Below, piece after piece: positions 1 through 7,732 of a stretch of DNA of 19,966 nt. The stretch lies in the NCBI GenBank assembly GCA_964605705.1, contig CAZSDW010000051.1, positions 1-19,966 on the forward strand, in the 5' to 3' direction. The notes under the pieces were generated by a model. That model saw nothing but the letters and a program-made list of their open reading frames with translations. It ran no database searches and had not been told where the DNA came from. Source of the DNA: CAZSDW01 sp964605705. GTDB lineage: Bacteria > Fidelibacterota > UBA2242. Position 1 is the first letter of the stretch. Every line of letters starts with the position of its first letter. Position numbers and translations under genes: made by a program.

Positions 1-72
1 GAGTGCAGCAGGGATCGAACCTGCGACCCACGGCTTAAAAGGCCGTTGCTCTACCAACTGAGCTATGCACCC
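1..72 (-). tRNA. tRNA-Lys (anticodon TTT)
   Basis: The reverse complement folds as a full cloverleaf. The 7-bp acceptor stem GGGTGCA/TGCACTC has one G-T wobble at pair 2. The anticodon stem ACGGC/GCCGT closes the loop CTTTTAA, giving anticodon TTT (Lys). The T arm is GCAGG-TTCGATC-CCTGC. The last paired base is position 1, so the discriminator base and any CCA lie outside the window. The gene lies downstream of ackA on the same strand but has its own promoter-like element at 76-116. Confidence 0.96.
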
Positions 73-75
73 TTC

Positions 76-116
76 AAAAAGCCCCGAAATTTAAGAGAAT
101 AACATATGGTATTCAA
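76..116 (-). promoter_or_regulatory. Promoter of tRNA-Lys with GC-rich discriminator
   Basis: On the minus strand a -35 TTGAAT (116-111) is followed after exactly 17 bases by a -10 TAAATT (93-88). Next come the GC-rich discriminator CGGGGC (86-81) and CTTTTT. Transcription would start near position 81, about 8 bases before the mature tRNA. The block from the -10 through CTTTTT is nearly identical to the one upstream of tRNA-Val at the other end of the window. GC-rich discriminators are known for stable-RNA promoters under stringent control. That this promoter is so controlled is inference. Confidence 0.6.
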
Positions 117-132
117 CAAAAAAGTAAAAGTG

Positions 133-1347
133 TCAGTTACTCGACTTTATATCACTGACGATTCGTTCGGTTTCCATGGCGATAACCAGTTCTTCATTGG
201 TCGGGATAATCATAATACTAACGGCTGAGTCGTCAGCGCTGATGATAGTTTCGCTGCTGCGTGTGCCATCATTCTTTGCATCGTCGAGTTTAATACCGAG
301 TGCATCCATATTGCCAACCGCCAGTTTCCGAATTACATCGGAATTTTCGCCAATACCGCCGGTGAAGACAATCGCGTCCGCGCCATTCATTATGCCAAAG
401 TATGAAGCGATATATTTTTTTAGGCGGTAGGCAAAAACCTTCAACGCCAGCTGAGCTTGATAATTACCGTTTTCTGCCTCGGTTCCTACTTCGCGCATAT
501 CACTGGAAAGCCCGGAAATTCCCTGAATGCCGCACTGTTTATTCAGGAAAGTATTAATTTGATCGCGATCAAAGTTTTCTTTGCAGGCAATGGTATAGAT
601 GACGCCCGGATCAATATCACCGCAACGAGTGCCCATGATCAATCCCTCAAGCGGCGTGAATCCCATGGAAGTATCCACAGAAATTCCACCTTTAACCGCC
701 GTGATGCTGCTGCCGTTTCCAAGGTGACAGGTAATAATATTTAGATTCTTAATATCTTTATCGAGAATTTCTGCCGCGCGGTGTGAGACATAATAGTGGG
801 AGGTTCCGTGAAATCCATAGCGGCGGATGCCATGATTCTTGTAATAGGTGTAGGGAATGCCATAAATATAGGCATAGTCAGGAATATTCACATGAAAAGT
901 TGTATCGAAGACACCAACGTTCGGGATATTGGGCAGTTTTTCCAAACTGGCTTCGATGCCTTTGATGTTGGCGGGATTGTGCAGGGGTGCGAATTCAATG
1001 CATTCATAAAGTTTTTCACGGACTTCCTCATCTACTAAAACAGAATGTTTGAATTTTTCGCCGGCATGCACCAGTCGGTGACCAACCGCATCAATTTCGT
1101 TCAAATCCTGAATGACACCGTAATCCGGGTGGATCAGAATGTGCAGTATATGCTCGATAGCATTTTCGTGATTGGTGATATTTTCGGATATGTTTATTTT
1201 TTTGCCATCATGGCGCTTATGGGTGAGATTGGTTCCACTGATACCGATGCGTTCCACCAGACCTTTGCATAATGCCTGTTTTGTCCCGGTGTTTATAAAC
1301 TGGTATTTTACGGATGAACTTCCGGAATTAATTGTCAGAATTTTCAT
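133..1347 (-). CDS. ackA: Acetate kinase
   Basis: Acetate kinase reversibly interconverts acetate plus ATP and acetyl phosphate plus ADP. It is usually the ATP-yielding step of the Pta-AckA route in the cytoplasm. At 404 residues it has the usual length. Visible motifs are the N-terminal NSGSSSVKY (7-15), GHRLVHAGE (89-97), FDTTFH (147-152), RRYGFHGTSH (175-184), HLGNGSS (208-214), GTRCGDIDP (239-247), GGIGENS (330-336) and TNEE (383-386). By analogy with the Methanosarcina enzyme the key residues are Arg91, Asp148, His180, Arg241 and Glu385, and all are present. One small oddity is HAGE where most homologues read HGGE. The ATG is preceded by GGAG at a normal distance. No phosphotransacetylase (pta) lies in this window, so ackA is not in a local pta-ackA operon. 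The start faces a 405-base spacer shared with the divergent exported protein. Confidence 0.97.
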   Translation of the reverse strand: MKILTINSGSSSVKYQFINTGTKQALCKGLVERIGISGTNLTHKRHDGKKINISENITNHENAIEHILHILIHPDYGVIQDLNEIDAVGHRLVHAGEKFKHSVLVDEEVREKLYECIEFAPLHNPANIKGIEASLEKLPNIPNVGVFDTTFHVNIPDYAYIYGIPYTYYKNHGIRRYGFHGTSHYYVSHRAAEILDKDIKNLNIITCHLGNGSSITAVKGGISVDTSMGFTPLEGLIMGTRCGDIDPGVIYTIACKENFDRDQINTFLNKQCGIQGISGLSSDMREVGTEAENGNYQAQLALKVFAYRLKKYIASYFGIMNGADAIVFTGGIGENSDVIRKLAVGNMDALGIKLDDAKNDGTRSSETIISADDSAVSIMIIPTNEELVIAMETERIVSDIKSSN

Positions 1348-1378
1348 TTATGAGCTCCAAATTATAGGATTCTGTCAT

Positions 1379-1408
1379 ATTTTTCGCTGATAATCACAGC
1401 GCTGTCAA
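1379..1408 (-). promoter_or_regulatory. Possible ackA promoter/operator (TTGACA overlapped by palindrome ACAGCGCTGT)
   Basis: On the minus strand a consensus -35 TTGACA (1408-1403) is followed after 18 bases by AAAAAT (1384-1379), a weak -10. The perfect palindrome ACAGCGCTGT (1396-1405) overlaps the -35 edge, where a repressor could sit. An exact TATAAT nearer the gene (1366-1361) lacks a -35 and would start transcription on top of the ribosome-binding site. The promoter call is therefore tentative. Confidence 0.25.
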
Positions 1409-1682
1409 ATTTTTAGAAGCGTTAAATTTTAGTGAATTCCCGTCAATATTTCAACTGGAAAAGCATCATTTTTGCTTTTGCTTATTTTCTACAATAATGA
1501 TTTTAAATTTCAATATAAGGTGTATATACATTATTCTTACACAATATTTAGGTAAATCGTAATTTAAATAATTGGATGATTGGGTTAATTGTCTTAATCT
1601 ATTTCTTTAAATGTTAACCGTAAGATTCTTAAACTCAGGGAAATTATAAAATTTACAAAAGTGACAGGCTAAACTTTTTTGC

Positions 1683-1711
1683 TTGATTTTTAGTCGAGCT
1701 GCAAATATATT
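1683..1711 (+). promoter_or_regulatory. Sigma70-like promoter of the FG-GAP/Ig-like exported protein
   Basis: TTGATT (1683-1688), a 17-base spacer and TATATT (1706-1711) make a good sigma70-type promoter. It would start transcription near 1718 and leave a 5' leader of about 35 bases before the ATG at 1753. GGAAG at 1743-1747 is the ribosome-binding site. Confidence 0.55.
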
Positions 1712-1752
1712 CTATTCAGAAAAAATGTTTACGATTATTTCTGGAAGACGCT

Positions 1753-4700
1753 ATGAAACATAAAAAACACTCATTGCTGGCAGGTTTAATTGCCATTCTT
1801 ATTGGTATGTTCAGTTTCAGCCCGGCACAAGTCGGGATGCCGGAAATATTTCCGTTCACAAAAGAATTCACTATTCTGACAAAAACTGCGGGTGGATTTA
1901 ATTTTGATAATGATGAATACCTGGATATCGTTGGCATTGCCTCGCTGGTCGATAAAAAAGGTAAAGCCGTCCCTCGTTCCAGCTATCTTGTCCATTTGGA
2001 AGAATCTACCTCAAATGACTTTGTGGTTCAGTGGAAATATGCTGTTCCGCCGGGTATGATGGCAGATTTTGTGGACATTGCGGTAACTGATATGGATAAC
2101 GATGCCTTGCCGGAGTTGGTTGCGGTGATGAATATTTCGGATGTTGGCAATTCTGAGCAGGCTGACTGGCTGGTCATTTTTGAATATGCCGAAGGATTCC
2201 CGGAGGTGCCAACTGCCAGCATGGAAGGTTCCGGGGTTTTTGCCACACGTCCCCGCCCGATGTTTTTGCATGGCGGTGATCTGGATGGAGATAATAATAC
2301 CGATTTGATTATATCTTCAGGTGGTCCCGGACGAGGTATTATCGTGATCTCTGCGGAAGGACAGGTATCTTCAGAAAACCTGGGCATTCTCTACCAGACC
2401 GGTTCGTTGCCAACCTTGCAGGGGGTTTCGTCATTTCGGGCGATTACTGCCAATCTGGACAGTGCCCCCGGTCAGGAACTTGTCGTATTTGGCGGTGATG
2501 ATAATCTGAAAATAGAGGTCTATGTTTATGAAATTCCGAAGGCGGTAATTTCGCATACAATCAGTGATATCAGTCGGCGGGATTTTGACCTGGAAAAGAT
2601 GGTATCCGGAGACATTGATGGCGATGGCTATGATGAATTTATTATTCCACGGAAATCAGGTGGTGCGCTGATCATGACCCTGCAGGATGAACAATTGGTT
2701 GAAAACCAGTTTTTATCGGAAAAAGCAAAGATCAATACGCTCATGATGGTCGATATGAATGCTAATGGATTGACCGATATTCTCTACAGCGAGCTGAAGA
2801 ATACCCGGATTTTTCAGCTGGAATATGACATGTCCGATATTCTTTCGGATATCAATTCATACCGAATAATTGAGTATGACAATCCGGTGCTTAAAGGATT
2901 TCAGTATATCGATATGGCGGCGGTTCTGTCGGTTTCTAATAAAGTGACCGGAGCGATTATTCTGCCTTTTTTGAATACAAATTATACGAAGCATGGTCTC
3001 TGCCGTTGGCGATTGGAGGATTCCGCTCCTTTTATTGAGGAGGGACCTATAGACGAGGTATTGGGAGAAGTAGATCAGGTACTTGAATCCAAAACCGTTA
3101 TTCAACCGATAGGCGAAGCCGTTCCGGGAATCAGTGCCGATGAACTGATTGCGGATTTGAGCGGTGTTGTGGGCGAAGAAGTGCCGCTGTCCCCATTGCC
3201 AACTACCAAAACGGGAATGGTCAGTAAAATGTCCATTAGCCAGGTGATTCAACCCGATATCCTGGTTCATCCGGGTGAGAAAATAACCCGTCAGATCAAT
3301 ATCGAAGATTTGACCCTGGATGACCTTGTGAATCTGACCCTGGATGTGGATGTTCCCGATGGGATGAAATTTGACCTCCCCAATAAAGTATTTTCCTGGG
3401 TTCCCGCCGATTCGCAGCTGGGATTGCATACGATCAAAGCTGAATTCAACTGGGGCAAGAAAAATAATATTCAGGCATTTACGGTATATGTGAATGACAA
3501 ACCTGATATCACCACCCAGATTCCACTGCGGGATATTATTCAAATTGGCGAAACCTTCCGACTGACCATTGCTGTTCAAGACAGCAATAAAAATCCTTTT
3601 GTTGGATATAAACTTATTAATTATCCCGATGGAGCGGTCATTGATGCTGACGGAGTATTAACCTGGAAACCCTCTTTTGACCAGAAAGACTGGTTCGATT
3701 TTATCGTTGAAGTTTCCGATGGGTACGATACTGACAGAACGGAATTCGCTCTGTTTGTCAATCACCCGGTGGATATAAAATCAGCGGCGCCTTCCCAGAC
3801 CACGATTGGTGCCAGTTATCATTATCAGCCATTGCTGGATGATAAAAATGCCGGGTTTTATGTCTATTGGTACGATTTATCTCCCCGGATTACCGACTGG
3901 CAGAAATCCGGAATTTATGAATTGAAAATTATTGATGAATCCGTTAGAGCCAATCTGGATCAGTATGTAAAGCGGTTTAAAAATGAATTTATTCCGAAAT
4001 ATGATCCGGCGAAAAATGCAATTAAAAACCACCTTATCGATGATGTATTTACTTTCGAAGATAAGCTGGTACTGGTCTTCAATATTCTGGGTGATAATGC
4101 CCCGGAACCGGATGATGTCATCAATTCGTTTTTTAATATTCTTGGAATGAGTGTGCCCAGATATTCGAAGCCGGAACGTCATTATTATTATACCTTTACG
4201 GCGAAAGAGATTCCCAACGGTATGACCATGGATAAAAAGGGAACGATTGACTGGACTCCCAAAGAAGACCAGTTTGACTTTCACTCATTATCATATACTG
4301 TTTCGGACGGGTATTTCACCGCTGAAGAGCATGCCCAGATTTATGTTAATGCCGTGCCGGTTATTGTCTCAGCGCCAGATACCATTACCTATGTCAACAG
4401 CCTGTGGCAATATGAAATTAAAACGACGGATTTGAATACCGACAGTAAGCTGAGTTATGAACTGCTCGATTCGCCGGATGGAATGATTGTTTCACCACAG
4501 GGCGTCGTATCCTGGACACCGACAGAGCTGCAATTGAACAGGCATAACTTTGCCGTCAAAGTTTCAGATGGTATGTCCGAAGATATCCAGCGCAGCGGCA
4601 TTTTTGTCAATATAAAGCCAAAGATATTATCGATACCGAAACCGGTGGCTTTGACGAGTTTAAAGTGGGAATATCAGCTGGATGCCGAGGATTCCAACGG

Positions 4701-4965
4701 TGATGCCGTTGTGCTTAAAGCTGTGCGCATTCCCAAGGGGGCGAAATTTGACGACAAGACCGGTTTACTGACATGGAAACCAAGGAAATCTCAGCGCGGC
4801 GTCAATGATGTTGTTTTAGAAGCGGTTGACACACACGGTTGGAGCACACTCCAGGAATTCCAGGTGCATGTCTTTCATAATCCCGGCAAGCAACGTTTTA
4901 ATTTCATTCGAAACAGCGTTGCGGTTCTATCGCTGATTGGGATTATCGTTCTTGTGACTATGTAG
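1753..4965 (+). CDS. Large exported protein with FG-GAP/VCBS-like region and five Ig/cadherin-like repeats
   Basis: The 1070-residue protein starts with a basic, hydrophobic signal peptide (about 1-25, likely cleaved after SPA). Residues 48-348 hold Asp-rich FG-GAP/VCBS-like calcium loops such as DMDNDALPE (113-121), DLDGDNNTD (176-184), DIDGDGYDE (287-295) and DMNANGLTD (334-342). They suggest an incomplete beta-propeller. Residues about 497-1043 contain five Ig/cadherin-like (He_PIG-type) repeats. Their signatures are a W-x-P motif (FSWVPADSQ, LTWKPSFDQ, IDWTPKEDQ, VSWTPTELQ, LTWKPRKSQ) and, in three repeats, V-S-D-G. The third repeat carries an insert of about 115 residues (698-812). The end is a hydrophobic stretch (about 1055-1070) with no basic tail after it. 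Such domains usually mediate adhesion or carbohydrate binding at the cell surface, but the substrate is unknown. Two stop codons in tandem (TAGTAG) close the gene, 8 bases short of the convergent lpxK end. Confidence 0.85.
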   Translation: MKHKKHSLLAGLIAILIGMFSFSPAQVGMPEIFPFTKEFTILTKTAGGFNFDNDEYLDIVGIASLVDKKGKAVPRSSYLVHLEESTSNDFVVQWKYAVPPGMMADFVDIAVTDMDNDALPELVAVMNISDVGNSEQADWLVIFEYAEGFPEVPTASMEGSGVFATRPRPMFLHGGDLDGDNNTDLIISSGGPGRGIIVISAEGQVSSENLGILYQTGSLPTLQGVSSFRAITANLDSAPGQELVVFGGDDNLKIEVYVYEIPKAVISHTISDISRRDFDLEKMVSGDIDGDGYDEFIIPRKSGGALIMTLQDEQLVENQFLSEKAKINTLMMVDMNANGLTDILYSELKNTRIFQLEYDMSDILSDINSYRIIEYDNPVLKGFQYIDMAAVLSVSNKVTGAIILPFLNTNYTKHGLCRWRLEDSAPFIEEGPIDEVLGEVDQVLESKTVIQPIGEAVPGISADELIADLSGVVGEEVPLSPLPTTKTGMVSKMSISQVIQPDILVHPGEKITRQINIEDLTLDDLVNLTLDVDVPDGMKFDLPNKVFSWVPADSQLGLHTIKAEFNWGKKNNIQAFTVYVNDKPDITTQIPLRDIIQIGETFRLTIAVQDSNKNPFVGYKLINYPDGAVIDADGVLTWKPSFDQKDWFDFIVEVSDGYDTDRTEFALFVNHPVDIKSAAPSQTTIGASYHYQPLLDDKNAGFYVYWYDLSPRITDWQKSGIYELKIIDESVRANLDQYVKRFKNEFIPKYDPAKNAIKNHLIDDVFTFEDKLVLVFNILGDNAPEPDDVINSFFNILGMSVPRYSKPERHYYYTFTAKEIPNGMTMDKKGTIDWTPKEDQFDFHSLSYTVSDGYFTAEEHAQIYVNAVPVIVSAPDTITYVNSLWQYEIKTTDLNTDSKLSYELLDSPDGMIVSPQGVVSWTPTELQLNRHNFAVKVSDGMSEDIQRSGIFVNIKPKILSIPKPVALTSLKWEYQLDAEDSNGDAVVLKAVRIPKGAKFDDKTGLLTWKPRKSQRGVNDVVLEAVDTHGWSTLQEFQVHVFHNPGKQRFNFIRNSVAVLSLIGIIVLVTM

Positions 4966-4973
4966 TAGAAATA

Positions 4974-6017
4974 TCATTGTAAAGGCGGTAGTTTTTCTGA
5001 AATTACCGCCTTTAACTTTTTATTAATTTCATAAGTAATTTCGACAATATAGAGATTATCCAAATTTCTGGCAGATGCAGGTAAATTGACAGCATCTTTG
5101 CCGGTGGTCAAAATAAATTGACAGTCGTTAGCCATGGCGGTTTTCCGGAGCAACTCAACATCATTTTGTGAATATTGGTAATGATCGAGATAAGTTTTCC
5201 TGATGATATCTGTTCCGGTTATATTTTCGAGCATCTGAAAAAACTGGTCGGGATTTCCCAGTCCGCAGAATCCCAGAATCTTCTTATTATTCAGTTGACC
5301 CGGAGCTAATTCGCTGCCAGTATTGAAGTTGAAAGTTTTCGTAACAAGTAATGGTAATGGAGCTATAAACAATGCCGGGTGCCTATGCTTGAAATATTCC
5401 TCAATTGGCGCGGGAATGATTTGAGATCGGCTGACCAGCAGGAGATTCGCCCGCCGCAGTCCCTTTAATGACTCGCGCAATCGCCCGGCGGGTATAATTT
5501 TAGCTTTATCTGGATCATGGTAACTGTCCCACAAAACAATATCCAGAGAGCGGTTCAAACGCCGATGTTGAAAGGCGTCGTCCGCGATGACAATATTACA
5601 ATGAAATTCCTCAGTCGCAGCACGGGCAGCAGCTACCCGATCGGCATCTGCGATAATGACGGTTTTTCCGGTTGATTGGGCGATCAGATACGGTTCATCG
5701 CCCGCCTGTCTGGCGGATGCAATAAGCTTCGTTCCATCTTTTACAACAATCTGTCCATGGCTTCTCCGCCGATATCCGCGGGATATGATTCCCACACGAT
5801 ATTCCTGTTCCTCAAGCCAATTGGAAAGAGCAATGACGAAAGGTGTCTTTCCCGTTCCGCCGGCGCTGATATTGCCAATGCTGATGATTGGCACATTAAA
5901 AGACCGGGATTTCAGAATTGATTTATCAAATAGAAAATTGCGCAGTCCGGTGACCAGACAATAGATCCACGACAGCGGAATGAATAGCAGCATCAGTATT
6001 AACTTAATTACAAGCAT
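4974..6017 (-). CDS. lpxK: Tetraacyldisaccharide 4'-kinase (lipid A kinase)
   Basis: LpxK phosphorylates the 4' position of the tetraacyldisaccharide-1-phosphate made by LpxB, at the inner face of the cytoplasmic membrane. The 347 residues match the family length. An N-terminal hydrophobic segment (about 5-23) anchors it. The P-loop is SAGGTGKT (51-58), followed by SRGYRRRSHG (79-88), GDEPYLIA (106-113), DDAFQHRRL (146-154) and GRLRESLKGLRRA (178-190). The family motif DDGFQH reads DDAFQH here, a mild substitution. The gene starts 9 bases after the lpxB stop with no clear ribosome-binding site, so translation is probably coupled. Its last codons form the terminator of the convergent gene, which constrains the C-terminal sequence. 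Confidence 0.95.
   Translation of the reverse strand: MLVIKLILMLLFIPLSWIYCLVTGLRNFLFDKSILKSRSFNVPIISIGNISAGGTGKTPFVIALSNWLEEQEYRVGIISRGYRRRSHGQIVVKDGTKLIASARQAGDEPYLIAQSTGKTVIIADADRVAAARAATEEFHCNIVIADDAFQHRRLNRSLDIVLWDSYHDPDKAKIIPAGRLRESLKGLRRANLLLVSRSQIIPAPIEEYFKHRHPALFIAPLPLLVTKTFNFNTGSELAPGQLNNKKILGFCGLGNPDQFFQMLENITGTDIIRKTYLDHYQYSQNDVELLRKTAMANDCQFILTTGKDAVNLPASARNLDNLYIVEITYEINKKLKAVISEKLPPLQ
4980..5021 (+). terminator. Rho-independent terminator inside the lpxK 3' end
   Basis: An 11-bp perfect stem (4980-4990 with 5004-5014, core AAAGGCGGTA/TACCGCCTTT) with a 13-base loop is followed by CTTTTT (5016-5021). The T run lies on the plus-strand side only. The hairpin therefore terminates the exported-protein gene, although it sits within the last codons of the convergent lpxK. 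Confidence 0.8.
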
Positions 6018-6026
6018 GATTGGTGA

Positions 6027-7148
6027 TTACGGTAATTTACTCAGAATAATCTCAGCCGCCGTTTCCGAGGCACCCGCGATTCCCAGCTTTTCTGTTACTT
6101 TTTCTAAAAACCGGATCATTTCAGCCCGACGCTGTGAAGAAGAAAGCAGCGCTTTGGCTTCATATGAAATTTTTTCTGCATTGGCATCGTGTTGAATCAA
6201 TTCCGGAATTCCGGCTTGGTCGGCGATAAGATTGGCGATGGTGATAAAGGGAACCCTGATCAGCAATTTTCCCAGTCTGTATGAAAATCCGGAAAGCCGG
6301 TAAATCACCACCATTGGTGTTTTGAAAATCGTTGCTTCCAGTGTCGCAGTTCCGGATGACATGATTAGCAGATCGGCTTCCCGCATCAATTGGTGATTGC
6401 GATCCCGAACCCAGGTGAGCCATTCAAAATCATGATCCTTTCGGAAAGAGGACATATCAATATCCGGGGCGATGGCGATAGCCGCTGCCAGATTTGGAAA
6501 TTCGTTTCTTAAAAGATGAACAGCTTCGATCATGACCGGCAGATGGCGATGTACCTCATGGGAACGGCTGCCGGGGAATAAGCCGATCAGGTGTGAATAA
6601 TTCCTATGTCTCAAAGATTCATTGGCAAACTGTTCTTTTGAAATTTGATCAATCAGGGGGTGTCCGACGAATTTGGCATTGACGCCATGATTTTTCAGCC
6701 ATTCCTCTTCAAAAGGCAGAATGCAGAGGACCATTTTTGTATATTTCTTGATTTTTTTAACCCGTGATTGATGCCATGCCCAGACCTGCGGACTGATGTA
6801 ATAAATGGTGGTAATATTTCGTTTTGAAATGGCTTTTGCTAAGCGGAGGTTGAGTCCGGGATAATCGATAACCACCACTAAATTTGGTTTCGATTGATCA
6901 ATGTGCCGGAGTGTTTCCCGCCAGAGTTTGCGTAGAAATGGCAGATGCCCGATGACTTCAGCAAATCCCATAAAAGAAGTTTCGCGGATGTGATAAAGCA
7001 ATTCAGCTCCGGCGGCAGACATATTATCACCGCCGATGGCAGTGATTTTCAGTGCCGGATTTTTCTTTTTCAGGGCAAAGACAAGATTGCCACCATGGAT
7101 ATCGCCGGAAAGTTCTCCGGCAGAAATAAAGATATGCTTAGAAGACAT
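6027..7148 (-). CDS. lpxB: Lipid-A-disaccharide synthase
   Basis: LpxB joins UDP-2,3-diacylglucosamine (or its diamino analogue) to lipid X to form the lipid A disaccharide, at the cytoplasmic membrane. The 373 residues are typical. Motifs seen are SAGELSGD (9-16), IDYPGLNLRLA (94-104), containing the family's Asp, YISPQVWAW (117-125), LCILPFEEEW (141-150), FVGHPL (160-165) and LFPGSRSHE (190-198), followed by SSGTATLEA further on. The ATG lies inside the 3' end of the upstream methyltransferase-like gene (11-base overlap) and lacks a ribosome-binding site. Translation coupling to that gene is likely. The next gene, lpxK, acts immediately after it in the pathway. Confidence 0.96.
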   Translation of the reverse strand: MSSKHIFISAGELSGDIHGGNLVFALKKKNPALKITAIGGDNMSAAGAELLYHIRETSFMGFAEVIGHLPFLRKLWRETLRHIDQSKPNLVVVIDYPGLNLRLAKAISKRNITTIYYISPQVWAWHQSRVKKIKKYTKMVLCILPFEEEWLKNHGVNAKFVGHPLIDQISKEQFANESLRHRNYSHLIGLFPGSRSHEVHRHLPVMIEAVHLLRNEFPNLAAAIAIAPDIDMSSFRKDHDFEWLTWVRDRNHQLMREADLLIMSSGTATLEATIFKTPMVVIYRLSGFSYRLGKLLIRVPFITIANLIADQAGIPELIQHDANAEKISYEAKALLSSSQRRAEMIRFLEKVTEKLGIAGASETAAEIILSKLP

Positions 7149-7731
7149 TTGGTGTATTGAAAAGCAGTTCTTTGATAATTAGGATGATTAAAAAAATACA
7201 CTGATTGAAGAGAGTTGATTTTTCCGCCCGCAGGACCTTTTTCCAGGGTTCCGGTACAAAATCGTGTTCCTTTTTCCAGGCACTAAGTCGCGGGATAAGA
7301 CGAGGGACATTTTGCTGGTATTCTTCATACTTCTCTCCGAAGAGTTCCGATAATTTATCTTCTTCCAGAGATATAATAAAGGCGTATTGAACGACAAAGT
7401 AAACCAGAGCGATGACGGTCAGATACCAAATCCAGGGACCCCCAGCGGTGATTGCAAATCCGATATAGATGATAACATTACCCAGATAAAGCGGGTTGCG
7501 GACGTGCGCAAAAATCCCGCTGGTGCAGAGTTCATTAGCACCGACATTCCGGGTGCGTGTTCGCCCACCAGCCATGTGTACTCCGGCAATTCGAATGGCT
7601 TCCCCCAGTGCGATGATAATCAGTCCGGCGATTACTCCCCATTTGCTCAGATTAGATTGATAAAGTAGAATCAGGACAAATGGTACCGGAGTAATGCCAC
7701 GGTGCCGAAAGAAAAACTTGCGAATCTCCAT
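7138..7731 (-). CDS. Isoprenylcysteine carboxyl methyltransferase-like membrane protein
   Basis: This 197-residue membrane protein belongs to the ICMT/phospholipid methyltransferase (PEMT) superfamily, which transfers methyl groups from S-adenosylmethionine to membrane substrates. Evidence is several hydrophobic segments (about 15-25, 31-50, 83-98, 101-121 and 174-191) and the family core HVRNPLYLGN (76-85), then EEDKLSELFGEKYEEY (123-138). I chose the ATG at 7731 because it begins one base after the upstream stop (7733). A start at 7881 would add 50 residues overlapping the oxidoreductase gene, with no family character. The gene overlaps lpxB by 11 bases. Position and coupling suggest a role in lipid A or envelope lipid modification, but the substrate cannot be read from sequence. 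A final hydrophobic helix extends past the usual family end. Confidence 0.8.
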   Translation of the reverse strand: MEIRKFFFRHRGITPVPFVLILLYQSNLSKWGVIAGLIIIALGEAIRIAGVHMAGGRTRTRNVGANELCTSGIFAHVRNPLYLGNVIIYIGFAITAGGPWIWYLTVIALVYFVVQYAFIISLEEDKLSELFGEKYEEYQQNVPRLIPRLSAWKKEHDFVPEPWKKVLRAEKSTLFNQCIFLIILIIKELLFNTPNVF

Positions 7732-7732
7732 A

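Larger units (their letters stand above)
1348..1752. other. AT-rich divergent spacer between ackA and the exported-protein gene
   Basis: These 405 bases hold no convincing gene. They contain the ackA ribosome-binding site at the left edge and a palindrome (1396-1405) overlapping a TTGACA on the ackA strand. A second 10-base palindrome, TGTATATACA, lies at 1521-1530. A good plus-strand promoter lies near the right edge. The stretch from about 1490 to 1680 is strongly AT-rich, and I see nothing else I can name in it. Confidence 0.6.

Noticed and set aside
1361..1366. Exact TATAAT on the minus strand upstream of ackA
   Set aside because: There is no acceptable -35 at 16-18 bases, and transcription would begin on the ribosome-binding site.
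2857..3579. 240-residue open frame on the minus strand
   Set aside because: It is antisense to the exported-protein gene, has no ribosome-binding site or recognisable domain, and has the composition of a shadow frame.
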